Shown piece after piece: positions 27,802 through 35,779 of a stretch of DNA of 64,000 nucleotides. Source of the stretch: CAYRHN01 sp964424115 (lineage in GTDB: Bacteria > Chloroflexota > Anaerolineae > Anaerolineales > Anaerolineaceae); NCBI GenBank assembly GCA_964424115.1, contig CAYRHN010000004.1, positions 222,743-286,742 of the forward strand, in the 5' to 3' direction. Numbering within the stretch: the first letter of the stretch is position 1; each line of letters starts with the position of its first letter. A program made the position numbers and the translations under genes. Below the pieces are notes generated by a model, which was not told the origin of the DNA, made no database searches, and worked only from the letters and a program-made list of their open reading frames with translations.

Positions 27802-29178
27802 TCAACCTCCCAGCCGCGCGGTTCGGCGCATCTTGACCGCACCGGTTGCCGTAGAAGGCATGCTGGTTTTATTTTCTTGCATTCCTCCCACGTCGAGCCC
27901 ATGCCAGGAGAGCGAGCGCATCAACTCCTTCATTCTTACACGCAGTTCGTGCTTGGTGCGTGCTTCAGCGTCCAGAGAAAGCAGATGTAAGTCGTTCTCC
28001 AATTCCTCACCTGGACGGGGGGCGATGTGGACTTCCACCTCTCCGCCTTCTAAATTCTTCAATTTCACGCAATATCCCTCCCGGGCATCCCCTGCGGAAT
28101 AGGCGCCTTCTTCCAGAGCAAATCCTTGTTCTGCCAGGGCAGAAACCACCACCTCGGCGATGTCGAAGCGTAATTGAGAATTGATCACTGCCAGCCGGGC
28201 TTGTTCGACTAATCCGCTCAGGCGCTCCTCCATTTCCGGCAGGGTCTGATGGATCTGGTTCAGGGAAGCGGCATCCAGGGGTTCGTCCAGGATCACTAAC
28301 AGACTGTTTATATCCCCTAATAACTGGCTCAAACCTCCGTTGGTCCAGAAATCAACCTCCAACGGTACGCCCAGTTCGTTCCCATCCAGGTCAACCGCGG
28401 GGATCTGCCTGGCAGATAGGGCTCGGGCGTTCAATTCGCGTAATTTCTCGCTCAATCCGCGCAAGAGGATCTGTCGCTCTCCGTCCAATCGTTCCAAATC
28501 CAGGCGCAGGTCGGAGAGGCGTAGATAGGCTTGCTGGGCTGAGACCAGCGCAGCTTCACCTACACCGTTGCGCAGGTTGTCGGTTGCCAGGGAAAGCCCC
28601 TGGCAGGCGCGTTCCAGCGCTTGAGGTGCCAGCAATTCATGGGGGTAACGGTCATTAATAAAATTCCTTACTGCTTTCGCCGACTCAAGCCAGGACAGCG
28701 CATCTTCTACCAGATTGGTATGCCCATCTTTCAGTCTCTTCCAGTCTTGTTGCTGGGCGTCATAGGCTGCATATAAGGTATGGGTCTCTTTCTGCACCCT
28801 CGCAACTTCTTCGCGGAAAGTCTGGTCTTGCCGCCGGATCAGTTCATCCACCGAACGGTACAGATCTCCGGCTGCGCCGTGCATTTGTTCAGCCAGTTCG
28901 GAGCGCTGTCGCATTAAAGCCTGGCCGGTCGCCTTTTCGATCTGGTATACCTGTCGATCAAAGCGCCCGACGACATCTTCCAGATCTCGCTGGCGTGTTT
29001 GTGCTCGCTCCAGGTCTTGCCAGATGGCTGAAGACGTTTCGGAGATCAGTGTAGTAGTCTGTGCGGGCGTTGGTTCAAGTGCCGTGCTGGAGGCAAGACG
29101 ATTATCCTCTGCTGCATCCCGCAGGCGCTCATACTCGTTTCTGGAAAGGCGTACAAAAGCCCTTTTATGCCCACTCAT
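27802..29178 (-). CDS. Long coiled-coil protein of unknown function
   Basis: This 458-residue soluble protein starts MSGHKRAFVRLSRNEYERL. Residues ~45-330 are dominated by charged heptad-like helices (for example EEVARVQKETHTLY and LRLDLERLDGERQILL). A compact C-terminal part (~335-430) reads like alternating strands (YCVKLKNLEGGEVEVHIAP). No enzyme motif is visible. Its start overlaps the stop of the radical SAM gene (ATGA), and its stop abuts the AAA+ gene start. The three proteins are therefore very likely made together. It may be the scaffold or substrate handled by the AAA+ protein, but that is inference. Confidence 0.75.
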   Translation of the reverse strand: MSGHKRAFVRLSRNEYERLRDAAEDNRLASSTALEPTPAQTTTLISETSSAIWQDLERAQTRQRDLEDVVGRFDRQVYQIEKATGQALMRQRSELAEQMHGAAGDLYRSVDELIRRQDQTFREEVARVQKETHTLYAAYDAQQQDWKRLKDGHTNLVEDALSWLESAKAVRNFINDRYPHELLAPQALERACQGLSLATDNLRNGVGEAALVSAQQAYLRLSDLRLDLERLDGERQILLRGLSEKLRELNARALSARQIPAVDLDGNELGVPLEVDFWTNGGLSQLLGDINSLLVILDEPLDAASLNQIHQTLPEMEERLSGLVEQARLAVINSQLRFDIAEVVVSALAEQGFALEEGAYSAGDAREGYCVKLKNLEGGEVEVHIAPRPGEELENDLHLLSLDAEARTKHELRVRMKELMRSLSWHGLDVGGMQENKTSMPSTATGAVKMRRTARLGG

Positions 29179-29780
29179 AGTTGCGCTCCTGCGGCCTGTT
29201 CAATAGCCGCCAGTAACCCCCGTGGTGGAACCCCCACCAGGATGAGTTCTTCTGCCTGTAAGAACATTTCTGCCTGGCGGGGAGAATTCTCGAAATCATA
29301 TTCGCGCAGCCTTCCACTCAGGTGGTGGATTCGCTGATTGGTCGAGCCGCGTAATCCTTTTCCATTATTGAGACTTTCCAGGTAGGGACCATCTATTAAC
29401 GTGTCAATCTGTGCCAGCAGGGGGGCAGCGGATGGAATGACGTGGAGCGCCTCCAGGGTATAACCACTAAAACAAACCCGATTCAATTCCGGGCGACGTA
29501 CGGCCACGATTTGAAGGAATGCCGCCAGGGCAGGCGCCTGGGCGAATGGCTCCCCGCCAGAAATCGTGATCCCTTCGATGTCTGGATTGTCAGTTATGAT
29601 CTCGTCAGCCAATTCTGCCGGTGAGAGCAACTGGTTTTCCCGCTCCTCAGTCCAGTCAGGCGAGATACATCCTGCGCATCGCAGTGGACAACCCTGCACC
29701 CAAACAGCCGCGCGCAACCCCGGACCCAAAGCCCGAGTTTGGCGCACTAAGGCCGCGATATTAATAAAAGGGAGAGACAT
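29175..29780 (-). CDS. Radical SAM activase-like protein (NrdG/PflA type)
   Basis: This 201-residue protein carries VWVQGCPLRCAGCISP, a CxxxCxxC motif for a SAM-binding 4Fe-4S cluster, and ISGGEPFAQAPAL with the SAM-contacting GGE. Size and order match short activases such as NrdG, which install glycyl radicals. No glycyl radical enzyme lies in the window, so another radical reaction is possible. The ATG at 29780 is chosen because the upstream ATG at 29855 falls inside the operator and at the predicted transcription start. First gene of the operon with the coiled-coil and AAA+ genes. Confidence 0.85.
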   Translation of the reverse strand: MSLPFINIAALVRQTRALGPGLRAAVWVQGCPLRCAGCISPDWTEERENQLLSPAELADEIITDNPDIEGITISGGEPFAQAPALAAFLQIVAVRRPELNRVCFSGYTLEALHVIPSAAPLLAQIDTLIDGPYLESLNNGKGLRGSTNQRIHHLSGRLREYDFENSPRQAEMFLQAEELILVGVPPRGLLAAIEQAAGAQL

Positions 29781-29846
29781 TTCGATCACCAGATTTTGCG
29801 CAATTTGTGTTCGAAATATGGAGTTTCGGCTCTTTTCGTCAATATA

Positions 29847-29860
29847 CGAACACATGTTCT
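29847..29860. promoter_or_regulatory. SOS-type operator CGAACACATGTTCT at the operon start site
   Basis: GAAC-ACAT-GTTC matches the GAAC-N4-GTTC core recognised by LexA of Bacillus and related bacteria. It lies directly downstream of the -10 box, where a bound repressor would block RNA polymerase. Whether LexA of this lineage uses this motif is not known from the window. Confidence 0.55.
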
Positions 29861-29889
29861 ATTATAATGATTCTCTTGGAAAAAGTCAA
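29861..29889 (-). promoter_or_regulatory. Near-consensus promoter of the radical SAM/coiled-coil/AAA+ operon
   Basis: On the minus strand TTGACT (29889-29884) and TATAAT (29866-29861) are exactly 17 bases apart. Transcription would start near 29854, inside the palindromic operator, leaving a leader of about 75 bases before the ATG at 29780. Confidence 0.75.
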
Positions 29890-29921
29890 CTTAATTTAAC
29901 ATTAGGATTTTTTTTGCCCTC

Positions 29922-29950
29922 TTGACAATTGTTGCATTAACGAATATATT
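29922..29950 (+). promoter_or_regulatory. Promoter of the marR-like gene
   Basis: TTGACA (29922-29927) and TATATT (29945-29950) are 17 bases apart, divergent from the operon at 29861-29889. Confidence 0.75.
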
Positions 29951-29962
29951 AAGCACGCTTAA
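29949..29962. promoter_or_regulatory. Probable MarR operator TTAAGCACGCTTAA
   Basis: This perfect 6-bp inverted repeat with a 2-base centre overlaps the end of the -10 box and the expected start site. That is the usual place for autorepression by a MarR dimer. Confidence 0.55.
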
Positions 29963-29982
29963 CTAATTGAAAGGATTAACGA

Positions 29983-30438
29983 ATGGATTCTGCTGATACC
30001 CTGATAACCTCTCTTCAGAACTGGATGAAAGCCTTTATGAGCCGCTCGATGCGCGATTCAGTCGTATACGCCCGCCAAAATGGGCTTTCCATGGCTCATT
30101 TCGGCACCTTGCTGCGCATCAGCCAATCCGGATGCAGCAATGTCTCCTGCATCGGCGAAGAAATGGGCATCTCCAATCCGGCTGCCAGCCAGATGATCGA
30201 CCGCCTGGTGCAAATGGGTCTGGTATCGCGTGGCGAAAATCCCACGGACCGGCGTCTCAAGCAGATCACCATTACCGAGCGCGGCGAACATATTCTCCAG
30301 GGCGGATTGCGCGCCCGCGATAAGTGGTGGGGAGACCTGGATAAATTGCTTTCTTCCTCGGAACGAGCCCAGGTGATCGCTGCTTTCGGTATCCTGATCG
30401 AAAAAGCGAAATTGCTCGAACCGGAAAGCACTTCCTGA
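29983..30438 (+). CDS. MarR family transcriptional regulator
   Basis: This 151-residue protein has a winged helix-turn-helix at residues ~50-110 (IGEEMGISNPAASQMIDRLVQMGLV) followed by the wing motif NPTDRRLKQITITERG, including the conserved DxR. N- and C-terminal helices would form the dimer interface. It precedes a heterodimeric ABC exporter by 124 bases and likely represses both itself and the transporter, releasing DNA on binding an exported compound. That regulatory link is inferred from gene order and the palindrome at its promoter. Confidence 0.92.
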   Translation: MDSADTLITSLQNWMKAFMSRSMRDSVVYARQNGLSMAHFGTLLRISQSGCSNVSCIGEEMGISNPAASQMIDRLVQMGLVSRGENPTDRRLKQITITERGEHILQGGLRARDKWWGDLDKLLSSSERAQVIAAFGILIEKAKLLEPESTS

Positions 30439-30562
30439 TCTCTACTTCAAATCGAACAGGTATTTTCCCGCCATTTATTTTACGGCGGAAATCTCCTTGC
30501 CGGTATCAGTTATTATTTTATCCGGCATACACCGTATCAATCTTTATTAGAGGAGTGTGACC

Positions 30563-32794
30563 ATGTTAAAATTGGTCAAATATTTAAAACCCTACACCCT
30601 GATGATTCTGCTGGCCGTCGCTTTGGTTTTCATCCAAGCCAATGCCGACCTGGCCTTGCCGGATTACATGTCCCGGATTGTTAATGTCGGGATCCAGCGC
30701 GGCGGCATTGAAAGCCCCGTGCCAGACGCCATCCGCCAGAGCCAGCTTGACAAGGCCGTCCTTTTCATGAGCCCGGACGAAACAGCTCAGGTGTTGGACT
30801 CCTATCAACTGGTGGATGGAACTTCTGCCAACTTTGCCGCCAACCTCGCCAAATACCCGGCCCTGGCTAAAGAGCCGGTGTATGTATTGAAGGATATTCC
30901 CCAGGCCGAACGCGACCAACTTAACCTGCCCATGGCCAAAGCTCTCCTGGCCGTCTCCGGCCTGGAACAGGCTGCCGCCAATCCGCAGGTAGCCGCCGCA
31001 ATGCTGCAAAAGTACAATCTCACCATCCCTGAAGGCGGCGACATTTTCTCTGTCCTCTCCACCCTTACCCCGGATCAGCGTACTCAACTCATGGCGGTTT
31101 TCAACCAGAAGTTTGAGACCATGGGAGAATCCACGCTCATCCAGGCCGGCGGCACTGCGGTCAAAACCGAGTACACTGCCCTGGGCGTGGACACCGGGCA
31201 GATCGAGACCAACTACATCGTTGGCGTGGGCTTGCAGATGCTCCTTCTAACGCTCGTCTCAGTTGCCTGCGCGGTTGCGGTGGGGTACCTCTCCGCCCGC
31301 ACTGCAGCCGGCACAGCCCGCACGCTGCGCCGGGATGTCTTCCGCAAGGTCGAATCCTTTTCCAGCACCGAGTTCGATAAGTTCTCCACGGCCTCGTTGA
31401 TCACCCGTTCCACCAACGACATCACCCAGGTGCAGATGGTGATCATTATGATGATCCGGATGGTCGTCTATGCGCCCATCATGGGCGTGGGCGGCATCAT
31501 CCGTGCCATGAGCAAGGATGTGTCCATGTGGTGGATCATTGCCCTGGCCGTGGTGATCCTGCTCAGTCTGGTCATCACCATCTTCAGCATTTCGCTGCCC
31601 AAATTCAAGATCATGCAGAAGTTGATCGACCGTCTCAACCTGGTCACTCGCGAGAACCTCTCTGGTATGATGGTCATTCGCGCCTTCAACCGCCAGAAGT
31701 TCGAGGAATCCCGCTTCGATAAGGCCAACCAGGACCTGACCGGCACCAATCTCTTTGTCAGCCGCGTCATGGTGAGCATGATGCCGATCATGATGCTGAT
31801 CATGAATGGACTGACCATCCTCATCATCTGGGTCGGCGCCAAGCAGGTGGCGGCCTCCAACATGCAGGTCGGCGACATGATGGCTTTCATGCAGTACGCC
31901 ATCCAGATTGTCTTTTCGTTCTTGATGTTGTCCTTCATGTTCATCATCCTGCCCCGCGCTTCTGTCTCTGCCGACCGCATCGCCGAAGTGATCAACACCA
32001 AGGCGGTCATCCTGGACCCCGAGCAGCCCAGGCCTTTCAAGGCTCCATTCAATGCTACGATCGAATTTCGCAATGTCTCCTTCCGTTATCCTGGCGCGGA
32101 GGAAAACGTGCTCTGTAATATCAACTTCACTGCCCAACCCGGCCAGACCACTGCCATCATTGGTTCCACCGGTTCCGGCAAGTCCACTGTGGTCAATCTC
32201 ATCCCGCGCTTTTACGATGTCACCGATGGCGCCATTTTGATCGACGGCACCGACATCCGCGAGGTAACCCAACATGACCTGCGCGAACGGATCGGCTATA
32301 TTCCCCAGCAGGGTACCCTGTTCTCCGGCACCATCGGCAGCAACCTGCGGTACGCCGATGAGAACGCCAGCCCCGAGACCCTGCAGGAGGCCATCCAGAT
32401 CTCGCAGGCGGAAGAGTTCATCTCCACCCGCCCGGAAGGGCTGGAGGCTGAGATCGCCCAGGGTGGCGGCAATGTCTCTGGCGGCCAGAAGCAGCGCCTG
32501 TCCATCGCCCGCGCCCTGGTCAAGAAAGCTCCCATTTACATCTTCGACGACAGTTTTTCAGCGCTGGACTTCAAGACCGACGCCGCGCTGCGCAAGGCCT
32601 TGAAGGAAAAGACCGCCAACAGCACCATTCTGGTCGTCACCCAGCGCATCTCCACTATCAAGAACGCCGAACAGATCGTTGTTCTGGATGAAGGGGAGAT
32701 CGCCGGCATTGGAACCCACTCGCAATTGATGCAAAGCTGCGAACCTTATCGCGAGATCGCTCTGTCGCAGCTCAGCATGGAGGAATTAGCATGA
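30563..32794 (+). CDS. Heterodimeric ABC exporter subunit 1 (degenerate ATP site)
   Basis: This 743-residue protein fuses a six-helix ABC_membrane domain to an ATPase domain. Helices 1 and 2 are separated by an unusually long extracytoplasmic loop (residues ~40-220), as seen in some heterodimeric exporters such as BmrD. The ATPase has Walker A GSTGSGKS, signature VSGGQKQRLS and Walker B IYIFDDSFSALD, with Asp in place of the catalytic Glu. That marks the degenerate-site partner. The ATG at 30563 is preceded by GAGGAG; an earlier GTG at 30557 is less likely. It overlaps the next gene by ATGA and is probably controlled by the adjacent MarR protein. Confidence 0.93.
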   Translation: MLKLVKYLKPYTLMILLAVALVFIQANADLALPDYMSRIVNVGIQRGGIESPVPDAIRQSQLDKAVLFMSPDETAQVLDSYQLVDGTSANFAANLAKYPALAKEPVYVLKDIPQAERDQLNLPMAKALLAVSGLEQAAANPQVAAAMLQKYNLTIPEGGDIFSVLSTLTPDQRTQLMAVFNQKFETMGESTLIQAGGTAVKTEYTALGVDTGQIETNYIVGVGLQMLLLTLVSVACAVAVGYLSARTAAGTARTLRRDVFRKVESFSSTEFDKFSTASLITRSTNDITQVQMVIIMMIRMVVYAPIMGVGGIIRAMSKDVSMWWIIALAVVILLSLVITIFSISLPKFKIMQKLIDRLNLVTRENLSGMMVIRAFNRQKFEESRFDKANQDLTGTNLFVSRVMVSMMPIMMLIMNGLTILIIWVGAKQVAASNMQVGDMMAFMQYAIQIVFSFLMLSFMFIILPRASVSADRIAEVINTKAVILDPEQPRPFKAPFNATIEFRNVSFRYPGAEENVLCNINFTAQPGQTTAIIGSTGSGKSTVVNLIPRFYDVTDGAILIDGTDIREVTQHDLRERIGYIPQQGTLFSGTIGSNLRYADENASPETLQEAIQISQAEEFISTRPEGLEAEIAQGGGNVSGGQKQRLSIARALVKKAPIYIFDDSFSALDFKTDAALRKALKEKTANSTILVVTQRISTIKNAEQIVVLDEGEIAGIGTHSQLMQSCEPYREIALSQLSMEELA

Positions 32795-34686
32795 TGCACT
32801 CAGGCACTCCCAATCGACCCGTGCAAAGACGGCGCGGCCCCATGGGCGGCCCGATGGGCGGCCCCGGGATGATGATGCCCGGCGCAAAAGCCCGCGATTT
32901 TAAAGGTACGATGCGCAAGCTGATCCAGTACCTCAGCCCTTACCGGACTTCGCTGATCGTGGTCTTTGCCTTTGCCATCCTTTCCACCATCTTCTCCATC
33001 ATCGGCCCGAAAGTGTTGGGGATGGCCACCACCAAGCTCTTCGAAGGCGTGCTGGCCCAGATCGCCGGCACTGGCAGCGGGATCGACTTCGACTATATCG
33101 GCGGGATCTTGCTGATCATGGTCGGCCTCTACCTGCTCTCCGCTGGCTTCTCCTACATCCAGGGTTGGATCATGTCGGGAGTGTCTGCCAAACTGACCTA
33201 CCGATTCCGCCGCGACATCGACCTGAAGATCAACCGCATGCCGCTGCGCTACTTCGACGGCACCAACCACGGTGAGATCCTCTCCCGCATCACTAACGAT
33301 GTCGATACGGTCAGCCAGACCCTCAACCAGAGCCTGACCCAGATCATCACCTCAGTGGTGACCATGATCGGCGTGTTGATCATGATGCTCTCGATCAGTT
33401 GGATCATGACCCTGGTCACCCTGATCGTCCTGCCGCTCTCCTTTGTGGTGGTCATGTTCATCATCCGCCGCTCGCAGAAGTATTTCAAGCAGCAGCAGGA
33501 TTACCTGGGGCATGTCAATGGCCACGTGGAAGAGATGTATGGCGGCCATATCGTAATGAAAGCCTACAATGGCGAAGCCAAGAGCGTGGAAACCTTCGAT
33601 AAATACAACGAGACCCTCTACAACTCGGCCTGGAAATCGCAGTTCTTCTCCGGCATCATGCAGCCGATGATGATGTTCATCGGCAACCTGGGCTACGTGG
33701 TGGTGGTCATCCTGGGTGGCGCACTGGCGGTCTCCAACGCCATCACCCTGGGCGACATCCAGGCCTTCATCCAGTACGTGCGCTCCTTCACCCAGCCCAT
33801 TGCCCAGCTCGCCAACATTTCCAATGTGCTCCAGCAAACCGCTGCGGCTGCCGAACGCGTCTTCGAGTTCCTGAACGAGCCGGAAGAAGTGGCCGAGACC
33901 GAGAATCCGGTTCAGTTGCAAAAAGTGGAAGGGCATGTCGAGTTCAAGGATGTCCATTTCGGTTACATTCCCGAAAAGATCATCATCAACGATTTCTGCG
34001 CCGAGATCCAGCCCGGTCAGCGTGTGGCCATTGTCGGTCCCACCGGCGCCGGCAAGACCACCATGGTCAAGCTCTTGATGCGCTTCTACGATGTCAACAG
34101 CGGTTCTATCCTGATCGACGGCCACAACATTAAGGATTTCACCCGCCAGGATCTGCGCAAGCTGTTTGGCATGGTCCTCCAGGATACCTGGCTGTACAAC
34201 GATACCATCCTGGAGAACATCCGCTACGGCCGCCCGGATGCTACGGACGAGGAGGTCATTGCTGCGGCTAAGGCCGCCCATGTTGACCACTTTGTCCGCA
34301 CGCTGCCGGAAGGGTATCACATGGTGATCAACGAAGAGGTGAACAACATCTCCCAGGGGCAGAAACAGCTCCTCACCATTGCCCGCGCCATCCTGGCCGA
34401 CCCCAGAATGTTGATCCTGGACGAGGCCACCAGCTCGGTCGATACCCGCACCGAGGTGCTGATCCAAAAGGCGATGAACACCCTGATGAAGGGGCGCACC
34501 AGCTTCATCATCGCCCACCGCCTCTCCACCATCCGCGACGCCGACCTGATCCTGGTCATGCGCGACGGCGACATCGTTGAGCAGGGCACCCATGAAGACC
34601 TGCTGGCGCGCGGCGGCTTCTACGCCGAGCTGTACAACAGCCAGTTCGAACGCGCCCCGCTGCTGGCCGAAGCTTCGCCTGCCTAG
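32791..34686 (+). CDS. Heterodimeric ABC exporter subunit 2 (catalytic ATP site)
   Basis: This 631-residue partner starts in the ATGA overlap. A short Gly/Met-rich N-terminus (MGGPMGGPGMMMPG) precedes six transmembrane helices. The ATPase domain has GPTGAGKT, signature ISQGQKQLL and LILDEATSSVD with the catalytic Glu, plus the H-loop in IAHRLST. Together with subunit 1 it forms one standard and one degenerate site, as in TM287/288 and BmrCD. The exported substrate is likely a drug or lipid-like compound, inferred from family and the MarR neighbour. A strong hairpin follows. Confidence 0.95.
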   Translation: MMHSGTPNRPVQRRRGPMGGPMGGPGMMMPGAKARDFKGTMRKLIQYLSPYRTSLIVVFAFAILSTIFSIIGPKVLGMATTKLFEGVLAQIAGTGSGIDFDYIGGILLIMVGLYLLSAGFSYIQGWIMSGVSAKLTYRFRRDIDLKINRMPLRYFDGTNHGEILSRITNDVDTVSQTLNQSLTQIITSVVTMIGVLIMMLSISWIMTLVTLIVLPLSFVVVMFIIRRSQKYFKQQQDYLGHVNGHVEEMYGGHIVMKAYNGEAKSVETFDKYNETLYNSAWKSQFFSGIMQPMMMFIGNLGYVVVVILGGALAVSNAITLGDIQAFIQYVRSFTQPIAQLANISNVLQQTAAAAERVFEFLNEPEEVAETENPVQLQKVEGHVEFKDVHFGYIPEKIIINDFCAEIQPGQRVAIVGPTGAGKTTMVKLLMRFYDVNSGSILIDGHNIKDFTRQDLRKLFGMVLQDTWLYNDTILENIRYGRPDATDEEVIAAAKAAHVDHFVRTLPEGYHMVINEEVNNISQGQKQLLTIARAILADPRMLILDEATSSVDTRTEVLIQKAMNTLMKGRTSFIIAHRLSTIRDADLILVMRDGDIVEQGTHEDLLARGGFYAELYNSQFERAPLLAEASPA

Positions 34687-34707
34687 ATTTCACCTGCACC
34701 TTCAAGA

Positions 34708-34747
34708 AGTCCCTAAAGGTCCCCCAGACCTTTAGGGACTGTTTTTA
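34708..34747 (+). terminator. Rho-independent terminator of the marR-ABC operon
   Basis: A 14-bp stem AGTCCCTAAAGGTC (34708-34721) with GACCTTTAGGGACT (34727-34740) is followed by GTTTTTAT. A degenerate copy of this hairpin lies near 60095-60130. Confidence 0.9.
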
Positions 34748-35078
34748 TAGAGAAAGCCAGGTTGAATCAGGGACTCGCCGGTAAATAAAGTCCCGCTCGC
34801 TGAGAACATGTGCCTCTGGGGTAGGGGCTAGGGTAGGGGCGAAGCAACCCAGAGAGAACATGGCTGTTCTAAAGCCACACCGCCCCGGGTTGCTTCGCCC
34901 GGTTGGTTGCAACGCGTTGAATGCAGGGCGAAGCACCCCGGAGACATGTTGAATTAAATTTGCCGCGGTTCGCCCGGGGTGCTTCGCCCTACACCTGATG
35001 TCTATGATCTTTACGTCTCTGTTAAGGCCTTTTTCGTCTGTTTCGTGGTTTTCTTATCCCCTTCTTATCCCTTTCCCC
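34748..35078. repeat. Gene-free stretch with two REP-like inverted repeats
   Basis: No credible gene is present. GGGGCGAAGCAACCC (34836-34850) pairs with GGGTTGCTTCGCCC (34887-34900). AGGGCGAAGCACCCCGG (34925-34941) pairs with its exact complement at 34974-34990. Both pairs share the core GGGCGAAGCA, so this is a tandem pair of one element type. Confidence 0.65.
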
Positions 35079-35107
35079 TTGACAAATCCTCCTCAATATC
35101 CTAAAAT
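35079..35107 (+). promoter_or_regulatory. Promoter of the TetR operon
   Basis: TTGACA (35079-35084) and TAAAAT (35102-35107) are separated by 17 bases. Confidence 0.7.
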
Positions 35108-35110
35108 GAT

Positions 35111-35124
35111 ACCGACTGGTCGGT
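35111..35124. promoter_or_regulatory. Probable TetR-family operator ACCGACTGGTCGGT
   Basis: The inverted repeat ACCGAC-TG-GTCGGT lies immediately after the -10 box and 29 bases before the regulator's ATG. Many TetR-family repressors bind palindromes with this type of half-site, so autoregulation of the four-gene operon is likely. Confidence 0.65.
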
Positions 35125-35152
35125 TTTTATTTTTTACTTTGGAGATTTTTGT

Positions 35153-35779
35153 ATGCAGCAGCGCAGTGAAGAAACCCGCAAACGGATCCTGGAAGCCTCG
35201 ATCAAGTGCTTCTCTCATTCCGGGTATGATGCCACCGGCGTTGCCGAGATCTGCGCCGCAGCGGGGGTCAGCAAAGGCGCCTTTTATCATCATTTTTTGT
35301 CCAAGCAAGCGGTCTTCATTCAACTCCTTAATGAGTGGTTGGATGAGCTAGATGCTCAAATGGCGGCTTCTTTCCAGAATGCCACCACCGTTCCGGACGC
35401 TTTTGATAGGATTGCCGGGATTCTTCCTAGGGTCTTTCAGGAGGCTGAGGGGCGTTTGCCCATGTTCCTGGAGTTTTGGCGCCAGGCCAGCCGCGACCCG
35501 GTCATTTGGGAAGCCACCATCCAGCCCTATCACCGTTACCAGCAGGTCTTTGCCCGCGCCATCCGCGCCGGCGTCGATGAAGGGTCCCTGGATGTGGCAG
35601 ACCCTGAATTGGCGGCGCGGTTGTTGGTCTCGATGGCGGTCGGCTTCCTGCTGCAGGGCGTCCTCGATCCGCAAGGGGCAGATTGGGCGGAAGTGTCGCG
35701 CCAGGGCATCGCTACTCTGTTAAGAGGTCTGAGGAGGCCGTATGAATCTGATCACAGGAGCGACCGGGCACATCGGTAA
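35153..35779 (+). CDS. TetR family transcriptional regulator
   Basis: This 208-residue protein has the N-terminal TetR DNA-binding domain: EETRKRILEASIKCFSHSGYD, then VAEICAAAGVSKGAFYHHF, the canonical recognition helix, and a conserved KQAVF. The C-terminal ligand domain is helical with no clear ligand signature. It heads an operon with an epimerase-like enzyme, an SDR and a phosphatase. Its 3' end overlaps the next gene by 38 bases, so it is cotranscribed with the genes it probably controls. Confidence 0.94.
   Translation: MQQRSEETRKRILEASIKCFSHSGYDATGVAEICAAAGVSKGAFYHHFLSKQAVFIQLLNEWLDELDAQMAASFQNATTVPDAFDRIAGILPRVFQEAEGRLPMFLEFWRQASRDPVIWEATIQPYHRYQQVFARAIRAGVDEGSLDVADPELAARLLVSMAVGFLLQGVLDPQGADWAEVSRQGIATLLRGLRRPYESDHRSDRAHR

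Noticed and set aside
29781..29855. Longer N-terminus for the radical SAM protein starting at 29855
   Set aside because: That ATG lies inside the operator and at the predicted transcription start, and the extra residues do not resemble the family.
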